Of a stretch of DNA of 5,748 nt, positions 1 to 4,623 are shown one piece after another. A model generated the notes under the pieces. The model was not told where the DNA came from. It did no database searches and saw only the letters and a list, made by a program, of their open reading frames with translations. The stretch lies in NCBI GenBank assembly GCA_905193485.1, contig CAJJOX010000146.1:1-5748 (forward strand), in the 5' to 3' direction. Positions within the stretch are counted from its first letter, which is position 1. Every line of letters starts with the position of its first letter. Source of the DNA: an uncultured Porphyromonadaceae bacterium (lineage in GTDB: Bacteria > Bacteroidota > Bacteroidia > Bacteroidales > Muribaculaceae). A program made the position numbers and the translations under genes.

Positions 1-75
1 ATCCTCAAGCGTCGGCCGCCCGCCCCATGAAAGGCTTACGCCGTTGAGCCGTATCATTGTGTTCCCGTCGGTCAT
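1..75 (-). CDS. Metal ABC transporter ATP-binding protein, N-terminal fragment (runs off left edge)
   Basis: Only the first 25 codons are visible. The translation reads MTDGNTMIRLNGVSLSWGG and continues RPTLED, which is the usual first beta strand of an ABC ATPase before the Walker A motif; Walker A itself lies outside the window. The start codon (73-75) overlaps the stop of the substrate-binding gene in an ATGA arrangement, which indicates translational coupling and membership of the same transporter. A second in-frame ATG at 55-57 would give a protein starting MIRLNGV, closer to where family members usually begin, so the exact start is open. By context it should be the ZnuC-type ATPase that powers zinc (or manganese) import from the cytoplasmic side of the membrane; a permease gene would be expected further along the minus strand. 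Function is inferred mainly from position and a short stretch of sequence. Confidence 0.75.
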   Translation of the reverse strand, partial: MTDGNTMIRLNGVSLSWGGRPTLED

Positions 76-953
76 TGTCGCGATGTTGAGGCTACGGCTG
101 CGGCGACACGCTGCAGATCGTCAAGCCAATTATATGAATTCAGATTCACCTTAATGACGTTCATGCCCCCCTGAGCCGCAATCTCTGTCGTGCGGCTGTT
201 GTCTGTATCGGGCTGCATGACGAAAAGACGCGCATCAAGATTCTCGGCCTGATCGATCTTCTCCTTTAAGCCTCGGGCTGACAATTCTTTTCCATCGGCA
301 CCGAGTGAAAGCTGGCGGAGATCATAGTCGCGGGCAAAGTAGCTCAGTGCCGGATGCCACATTAAAAAAGATGCCCCGTGGCTGGATGAGAGGCCGGCGG
401 TAATGGCCTGGTCGATGCTGTCGAGACGATGGTCGAGCCGCCTGTAGTTGTCGGTATAAACGTCGGCATGTTCGGGATCTATAACTTTCATGGCACGATA
501 CATCTCGGCAGCCATAGCGCGGGCATTCCGCACAGAGCACCATGTATGGGGATCGGCATCGCCATGCCCGTGGTCGTCGCCGGAACCATGATCATGCGTG
601 CCATAAATAGGGTCAATATTTTTCGACGTATCCACTATGATCATTTCGGGATTGTTCTCCGACAGCCGGTTAACGACCACATCCTCAAAAGCCATGTTGC
701 CGGCACGGAAATAAGCCCGGCTGCGCATCACCGACTTCATCACATCCATTGTCGGGTCAAAGCTTTCAGGATCGGCGTTTTTGTCAAGAAGAGTGTTGAC
801 CTGCCATCGTGATCCGGCGATCTGTTCAAGGAGATAGCGCTGAGGCTCGATGCTGACAGTGAGTGTGGGAGGCTGTTGGTCAACGGAACAAGCGGCCATA
901 ATGCACAGCAACATTACAGCGACGGCATGGCTTATTTGGCGCAGCGGATTCAT
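72..953 (-). CDS. znuA: Zinc/metal ABC transporter substrate-binding lipoprotein (ZnuA-like)
   Basis: This 293-residue protein is a cluster A-I (TroA/ZnuA) solute-binding lipoprotein that captures a divalent metal outside the cytoplasmic membrane and hands it to the ABC permease. The N-terminus has a hydrophobic signal (about residues 10-21) ending in MAAC, so Cys22 is the likely lipidated residue. Family landmarks are in order: the DPESFDPT segment (61-68), a His/Asp-rich loop (120-132) as in zinc-binding members, DPHTW with His136, WHPALSYFARDYDL with His200, GADGKELS, and the C-terminal SYNWLDDL region. The first canonical ligand, a His in the usual DPH of ZnuA, is Glu63 here; as I recall this is common in Bacteroidota homologues. 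Zinc is the favoured substrate because of the His-rich loop, but manganese cannot be excluded. The ATPase gene overlaps its stop by the ATGA motif. A perfect -7 element lies 20 bases upstream of the start. Confidence 0.9.
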   Translation of the reverse strand: MNPLRQISHAVAVMLLCIMAACSVDQQPPTLTVSIEPQRYLLEQIAGSRWQVNTLLDKNADPESFDPTMDVMKSVMRSRAYFRAGNMAFEDVVVNRLSENNPEMIIVDTSKNIDPIYGTHDHGSGDDHGHGDADPHTWCSVRNARAMAAEMYRAMKVIDPEHADVYTDNYRRLDHRLDSIDQAITAGLSSSHGASFLMWHPALSYFARDYDLRQLSLGADGKELSARGLKEKIDQAENLDARLFVMQPDTDNSRTTEIAAQGGMNVIKVNLNSYNWLDDLQRVAAAVASTSRQ

Positions 954-972
954 CGTTTTTGAAATATAAACA

Positions 973-980
973 CAAAATTA
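973..980 (-). promoter_or_regulatory. Candidate Bacteroidota promoter -7 box for the metal ABC operon
   Basis: Read on the minus strand this is TAATTTTG, a perfect match to the Bacteroidota -7 consensus TAnnTTTG. It lies 19 bases from the ATG of the substrate-binding gene, so transcription would begin only about 12-15 bases before the start codon. The -33 element is weak: a T-run near 995-999 lies at about the right spacing but is not TTTG. The 8-bp palindrome TTAATTAA (978-985) overlaps the box, but I do not recognise it as a Zur or Fur site. Confidence 0.55.
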
Positions 981-1013
981 ATTAAAATGGCTCATAAAAC
1001 CCGAATCTTTCGC

Positions 1014-1021
1014 TAAATTTG
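1014..1021 (+). promoter_or_regulatory. Candidate Bacteroidota promoter -7 box for the acetyltransferase gene
   Basis: The sequence TAAATTTG matches TAnnTTTG perfectly. It ends 12 bases before the ATG at 1034, so the transcript would start about 5-8 bases before the first ATG, a nearly leaderless message. No good -33 TTTG is seen at the expected distance. The box argues against the TTG at 1019 being the start codon, because that codon would lie inside the promoter element and upstream of the transcription start. Confidence 0.5.
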
Positions 1022-1033
1022 TCATCAATTCAA

Positions 1034-1525
1034 ATGCCTATGTTACGTCAGGGATCACTCGCCGATGCGGCCGAAATGGCCGAAATATTCAACCATTATG
1101 TGGCCGAAAGCACGGTCATATTCTCCAACGACATTCTGTCGGCCGACGATATGCAGAGCCGCATGGAGCATATAGCCGGACGGTATCCCTGGTATGTCAC
1201 ACAGGCTCCGGACGGTCTGCTGACAGGCTATTGCTATGCCCATCCATGGCATGCCAATCCTGTTTACGGGCTCACGCTTGAAATCACGATCTACATCCGT
1301 GAAGGATTCACAGGCCACGGACACGGGCGGCGGTTGCTTGAGGCTGTAGTGGAGGATTGTCGCAGAATGGGCTATCATGTGCTTATCTCGTGTATAACTG
1401 ACGGCAATGAGCCTTGCGAACGTCTGCACCGTGCCATGGGATTCATCCGCGCCGGCGTTCTTCCGGAAGTGGGTTACAAGTTTAACCGGTTTCTTGGCGA
1501 CGCGCTCTACTTCAAAAAGTTATAA
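1034..1525 (+). CDS. GNAT family N-acetyltransferase, phosphinothricin acetyltransferase-like
   Basis: A 163-residue single-domain GNAT protein of the PAT/MnaT (YncA) type, which transfers an acetyl group from acetyl-CoA to a small amine or amino-acid-like substrate in the cytoplasm. Typical landmarks are the N-terminal LADAAEMAEIFNHYV helix region (9-23), PWYV (52-55), GYCYAHPW (65-72), the strand LEITIYI (82-88) with conserved Glu83, the acetyl-CoA loop TGHGHG (93-98) and the C-terminal GVLPEVGYKFNRF segment. The usual Q/R-x-x-G-x-G/A loop has Thr at the Q/R position. I chose ATG 1034 because the open frame upstream contains only a TTG at 1019 that falls in a promoter box; ATG 1040 is an equally possible start. 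It is the first gene of a probable pair with the secreted protein 12 bases downstream. The natural substrate is not predictable; methionine sulfoximine/sulfone-type detoxification is known for relatives. Confidence 0.87.
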   Translation: MPMLRQGSLADAAEMAEIFNHYVAESTVIFSNDILSADDMQSRMEHIAGRYPWYVTQAPDGLLTGYCYAHPWHANPVYGLTLEITIYIREGFTGHGHGRRLLEAVVEDCRRMGYHVLISCITDGNEPCERLHRAMGFIRAGVLPEVGYKFNRFLGDALYFKKL

Positions 1526-1537
1526 TCTCCCGACAAT

Positions 1538-2413
1538 ATGAACCCTCGTCATCTGAATATCAACGGCCGGCTCAATGCCGCACGCATGGTCGTCATATTG
1601 CTGCTTATGCCGGTATTGTCGTTTCACACCGAGGCTCAACAGCCTGAACAGCCGGTTCGCCAGGATCCCGACACGCTCCCTTCATTCATGATCGAGGCTG
1701 AGAAGCCCGACTATCGGTGTTCGGTTCCGGAAGGGCTTCCGCCGTCGCCGGATTTTTACACTTATGCCTCGCAATACAAAAGTCTGATGCCGTGGCACGT
1801 GTCGCGTCAATTCTCCATCGCTCCACAAACGATTTCTCCGTCAGTCGCCTCTTGGGAAACCGGTCGTATCTACGCTTCAGGCTCAACGACTTCGATGCCC
1901 GGCATGATGGGCATCGAGAGTGGCAGGCTAAATGTAAGTCAATCGGCAGGCCCGGTCACATTCACAGTTTGGGCTGAATCAATAAAATATGGTTATTTCC
2001 GTGGATTGCAGACGGGATGGGGATTTGGCGGAACGCTTGACTACAGAATCAGCGACCGATGGTCAGTGACACTCTTCGGCAACTATTATTCGCCGGTTCA
2101 TCCTCTCACTCCGGGCATGGCGGAATCAATGTCAATTCCACGTTTTGGGGGATTCGCCAGTTACAATTTCAGTGAACATTGGGGCATCAGCGTCGGCGCG
2201 CAGACATCACGCTCCCTTGTCACCAACCAATGGGAAACGCGGCCGATCGTGACCCCCTACTATCGCATAAACAGCAAAGTGAACATCGGCGTAGACATAG
2301 GTGACATACTTTACAATGTGGTGCGATCCTACATCGACAGCCGCGACAGCCGCCATGGACCGCCCGCCATGAATATGCCCAGGCCGGCAGGCGCCCCGAG
2401 GCCACGACGATAA
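1538..2413 (+). CDS. Secreted protein of unknown function with beta-rich, outer-membrane-like body
   Basis: I do not recognise a named family. The 291-residue product begins with a Sec signal: basic residues up to Arg16, a hydrophobic core at about 17-29, and a likely signal peptidase I cleavage after HTEA (Ala33). A proline/acid-rich mature start (34-75) is followed by a body from about residue 105 to 265 made of alternating polar and aromatic or hydrophobic residues with Gly-rich turns, for example FTVWAESIKYGYF and WSVTLFGNYYSPV. That pattern suggests amphipathic beta strands of a small outer-membrane barrel or barrel-like periplasmic protein. The C-terminus is odd: after YIDSRDS it ends in a Pro/Arg/Met-rich tail with no terminal aromatic residue, unlike a classical barrel end signal. 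It begins 12 bases after the acetyltransferase stop, so it is probably cotranscribed, but no functional link is evident. An internal ATG at 1586 would give a signal without its basic region and is less likely. Confidence 0.8.
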   Translation: MNPRHLNINGRLNAARMVVILLLMPVLSFHTEAQQPEQPVRQDPDTLPSFMIEAEKPDYRCSVPEGLPPSPDFYTYASQYKSLMPWHVSRQFSIAPQTISPSVASWETGRIYASGSTTSMPGMMGIESGRLNVSQSAGPVTFTVWAESIKYGYFRGLQTGWGFGGTLDYRISDRWSVTLFGNYYSPVHPLTPGMAESMSIPRFGGFASYNFSEHWGISVGAQTSRSLVTNQWETRPIVTPYYRINSKVNIGVDIGDILYNVVRSYIDSRDSRHGPPAMNMPRPAGAPRPRR

Positions 2414-2468
2414 TTCGACTGTTCCACGGACTTTTCCCGATCTGCCGGAACATTTTCCTGCCGATGGC

Positions 2469-2495
2469 GTTTTATTGAAAATGCGACAATAAAAC
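2469..2495. repeat. Perfect 9-bp inverted repeat in the gap before the nitroreductase gene
   Basis: The arms are GTTTTATTG (2469-2477) and CAATAAAAC (2487-2495), separated by 9 bases. The stem is AT-rich. It lies 56 bases after the stop of the secreted-protein gene and 46 bases before the nitroreductase start. It could be a transcription terminator hairpin (no uridine run follows on the plus strand) or a palindromic operator for a regulator of the nitroreductase gene. The rest of the 2414-2541 gap holds nothing else that I can name. Confidence 0.5.
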
Positions 2496-2541
2496 ATCAC
2501 CTCCATCCATCGCACCCGACGATCTTTATATCGACAGAAAC

Positions 2542-3060
2542 GTGATCATCAACAACATCGTCACGCGCACCACCGTGAGGGCTTACGACCACAGCCGGAC
2601 CATCGATACGGCAACAGTCGAAACTATCCTGCGGGCGGCAATGTCGGCGCCCACCGCTGTCAACCGAAGGCCATGGGTTTTCATTGTGGTTACCGATGCT
2701 CAGTCGCTCTCTAAACTTGGTGCGGCGCTTCCATATGCAAAAATGACCGCACAGGCACCGATGGCCATCGTCGTATGCGGCGACTCCGCACGTTTTCTGC
2801 ACGGAGAAGATTCCACCTTATGGGTGCAGGATCTCTCTGCCGCCTCTGAAAATCTGCTGCTCGCCGCACATGCCTACGGTCTTGGCGCCGTATGGACGGC
2901 CTTATATCCACACCCCGACCGGCAGCAGGCTGTCGCCTCACTACTTTCCCTGCCCGATGCCATCATTCCGTTCAACGTTATTCCCATCGGCTATCCGCTC
3001 ATGCCCCACGCTCCTTTGGACAAGTGGGATCCGTCTCGCATCCATTACAACCATTGGTAA
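2542..3060 (+). CDS. Small nitroreductase family protein (FMN-dependent NAD(P)H oxidoreductase)
   Basis: A 172-residue nitroreductase-fold flavoprotein, expected to be a cytoplasmic FMN-binding homodimer that uses NAD(P)H to reduce nitro compounds, quinones or flavin; the true substrate is unknown. Landmarks are the N-terminal TRTTVRAY (8-15, equivalent to the common RRSVRxY with FMN-phosphate arginines), SAPTAVNRRPW (35-45), APMAIVVCGD (72-81), the WVQDLSAASENLLLAAHAYGLGAVW helix region (94-118), PFNVIPIGYP (143-152) and a C-terminal SRIHYNHW ending that is typical of anaerobe members. The start is GTG at 2542. The frame is open back to 2479, but there is no ATG, and homologues begin at about this point. 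Length fits the short (about 170 residue) subgroup. It stands alone: 128 bases from the gene before and 236 from frc. Relation to oxalate metabolism is not indicated. Confidence 0.9.
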   Translation: MIINNIVTRTTVRAYDHSRTIDTATVETILRAAMSAPTAVNRRPWVFIVVTDAQSLSKLGAALPYAKMTAQAPMAIVVCGDSARFLHGEDSTLWVQDLSAASENLLLAAHAYGLGAVWTALYPHPDRQQAVASLLSLPDAIIPFNVIPIGYPLMPHAPLDKWDPSRIHYNHW

Positions 3061-3204
3061 TCATCCCCGGATTCACATGTCGGAGCGGCAGGCATCGACA
3101 AGTTGCAGATAATCAGACAGCCGCATCGCACGATACCGTAAATCACGACCCGGGCCGGGGGCATCTGTTCAGCGCGGCACCGTCAAAACATTTTTCAAGA
3201 GAAG

Positions 3205-3227
3205 CAACCTTTTCCCCAAAAGCGTTG
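3205..3227. repeat. Hairpin-forming inverted repeat upstream of frc
   Basis: CAAC-CTTTT (3205-3213) pairs with AAAAG-c-GTTG (3218-3227) around a CCCC loop (3214-3217), nine base pairs with one bulged C. It sits about 145 bases after the nitroreductase stop and 70 bases before the frc start. It might end nitroreductase transcription or act in frc control. There is no clean T-run after it, so it is not a textbook intrinsic terminator. The 5' part of this intergenic region (3061-3138) shows nothing I can identify. Confidence 0.35.
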
Positions 3228-3253
3228 TTGTAGTATTAAATCACATATATCGG
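3225..3253 (+). promoter_or_regulatory. Weak candidate promoter for the frc-oxc operon
   Basis: A TTG at 3225-3227 is followed 18 bases later by TATATCGG (3246-3253), which matches TAnnTTTG at six of eight positions. It would place the transcript start near 3260 and give a leader of roughly 35-40 bases. No better match to the Bacteroidota -7 box lies between 3061 and 3280, so the real promoter may be regulated or different. Confidence 0.25.
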
Positions 3254-3296
3254 AATCATATAGATGTTTCTTAATTACTATAAATCACAATTTGTT

Positions 3297-4592
3297 ATGA
3301 ACACAGCCCCTCTACAAGGAATCAAAGTGGTCGACTTCACGGCAGTGCAGTCAGGACCTTCATGTACACAGATGCTCGCATGGCTCGGCGCCGAAGTCAT
3401 CAAAATCGAACGCCCGGGTTCTGGCGACGCCACACGTAAGGAACTCCAGTTCCTCCCCGACGAGCCCAGCTACTATTTCCTTCAGCTCAACTCCGACAAG
3501 AAATCACTGACCCTCGATGCAGCCACTCCCGATGGCAAAGAGATCCTCACAAAACTCATCAAACAGGCCGATATCTTTGTTGAAAACCTTCACCCCGGCG
3601 CCATGGACAAACTTGGCTTCAGCTGGGAAGTGGTGCATCAGCTCAATCCACGGTGCATCTACGGCACAATCAAAGGGTTCCCCCTTTCGTCGCAGTTCAA
3701 GGATCTCAAGGCTTACGAACCCGTGGCTCAGGTGACCGCAGGCGCCGCATCCACCACCGGATGGTGGGAAGGCCCCGACAACGTCCCGACACAGAGCGGC
3801 GCCGCACTCGGCGACTCCAACTCAGGCATGCACCTGCTCATCGGTCTGTTGGCAGCTCTTCTCCAGCGCGACAAAACCGGCGAGGGGTCCTACGTCTATC
3901 AGTCGATGCACAACGCATGCCTTAACCTTTGCCGTATCAAGACCCGCGATCAGCTCACACTCGACCGCATCGGCTATCTGACACAATTCCCGCAGTATCC
4001 TAACGAAAAATTCGGCGACTTCGTTCCACGTTCAGGCAATCAGGAAGGCTCAGGCGTGCTCGGATGGACCTACAAATGTAAAAACTGGGCTACCGACCCC
4101 AACGACTACGTATATGTAATTCTCCAGCGCGACTCAAAGAGCTTTACCAAAGCATGCAACGCTCTCGGATTTGAAGACTGGCTCACCAATCCCGATTTCA
4201 ACACCGCCGACGCACGCGACCGCCACAAACAGGAAATATATGCCCGCATCGAAGCCTGGACCATCACCAAGGACAAATATGAAGTCACAAAGCTCCTTTC
4301 GGCTGCCGGCGTTCCCGTTGGTCCCGTCATCTCCACCAAAGAGCTTCTCAACGATGAGAGCCTTTACGACGGCAACACGCTCGTAAAAATCAATCAGGGC
4401 GGCAAAATCGGCGAATTCGTAACCGTCGGATGCCCCTTCACACTCTCCAACTATCAGCCCACCTACGGCCCGTGCCCCACACTCGGCGGAAACACCGAAG
4501 AAGTGCTCGCTTCCATCGGCTACACCCCCGATCAGATTGCTTCGTTTGCCCAGAACGGCACGACCGCTCCTCTCGCAAAGCCTGCGAAATAA
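3297..4592 (+). CDS. frc: Formyl-CoA:oxalate CoA-transferase (class III CoA-transferase)
   Basis: A 431-residue CaiB/BaiF-type CoA-transferase that moves CoA from formyl-CoA to oxalate, giving oxalyl-CoA and formate in the cytoplasm. Compared from memory with O. formigenes Frc and E. coli YfdW, nearly the whole length aligns: GIKVVDFTAVQSGPSCTQML (8-27, with Gln18), EVIKIERPGSGD (33-44), FVENLHPGAMDKLGF (94-108), KAYEPVAQ with Tyr140, and ALGDSNSGMHLLIGLLAALL (170-189) carrying the catalytic Asp173, which forms aspartyl-CoA intermediates. Two active-site positions differ: Glu49 where O. formigenes has Trp48 and YfdW Gln48, and the glycine loop reads GNQEGSGVLGW (247-257) rather than GNAGGGGQPGW. 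The start at 3297 matches homologue N-termini; an upstream in-frame ATG at 3264 adds 11 residues from AT-rich leader and is unlikely. The C-terminus has a short Thr/Ala/Pro/Lys tail. oxc follows after 31 bases. Confidence 0.95.
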   Translation: MNTAPLQGIKVVDFTAVQSGPSCTQMLAWLGAEVIKIERPGSGDATRKELQFLPDEPSYYFLQLNSDKKSLTLDAATPDGKEILTKLIKQADIFVENLHPGAMDKLGFSWEVVHQLNPRCIYGTIKGFPLSSQFKDLKAYEPVAQVTAGAASTTGWWEGPDNVPTQSGAALGDSNSGMHLLIGLLAALLQRDKTGEGSYVYQSMHNACLNLCRIKTRDQLTLDRIGYLTQFPQYPNEKFGDFVPRSGNQEGSGVLGWTYKCKNWATDPNDYVYVILQRDSKSFTKACNALGFEDWLTNPDFNTADARDRHKQEIYARIEAWTITKDKYEVTKLLSAAGVPVGPVISTKELLNDESLYDGNTLVKINQGGKIGEFVTVGCPFTLSNYQPTYGPCPTLGGNTEEVLASIGYTPDQIASFAQNGTTAPLAKPAK

Positions 4593-4623
4593 CATTCAAT
4601 CACGACTCTAAAACATCAAAACC

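Larger units (their letters stand above)
3139..3288 (+). repeat. Three direct copies of TAAATCAC in the frc upstream region
   Basis: The octamer occurs at 3139-3146, 3237-3244 and 3281-3288, always in the same orientation, with start-to-start spacings of 98 and 44 bases. The last two copies share nine bases (TAAATCACA). The third copy ends 8 bases before the frc ATG. The TCACA core resembles half of a CRP-type site, but no matching TGTGA half is found at the right distance. They are candidate binding sites for a regulator of the oxalate operon; chance recurrence in AT-rich DNA cannot be excluded. Confidence 0.35.

Noticed and set aside
1..28. Minus-strand ATG at 26-28 as start of the gene after znuA
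   Set aside because: This frame meets a TGA after seven codons, whereas the ATG at 73-75 opens an ABC ATPase-like N-terminus.
1019..1033. TTG at 1019 as start of the acetyltransferase gene
   Set aside because: The codon lies within a perfect TAnnTTTG promoter box, and two ATGs follow at 1034 and 1040, where homologues begin.
2420..2452. TGTTCC/GGAACA inverted repeat followed by TTTT as a terminator of the secreted-protein gene
   Set aside because: The stem is only 6 bp with a 21-base loop and a short T-run, too weak to call.
2892..3233. Plus-strand open frame overlapping the nitroreductase end and running into the gap
   Set aside because: It is mostly an alternate frame of the nitroreductase gene, with no start context or domain, and ends in non-coding sequence.
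3264..3296. Upstream ATG at 3264 as start of frc
   Set aside because: It adds an AT-rich, Tyr/Phe-rich 11-residue piece that is absent from Frc homologues; ATG 3297 gives the standard N-terminus.
3572..3579. TATCTTTG inside frc as an internal promoter
   Set aside because: It encodes conserved residues of the enzyme and has no supporting -33 element or downstream start. The same octamer occurs in oxc at 4777-4784, also within conserved coding sequence.
4134..4595. Long antisense open frame opposite the end of frc
   Set aside because: It is a reverse-frame shadow of a codon-biased gene; the translation has no recognisable domain and frc is certain on the plus strand.
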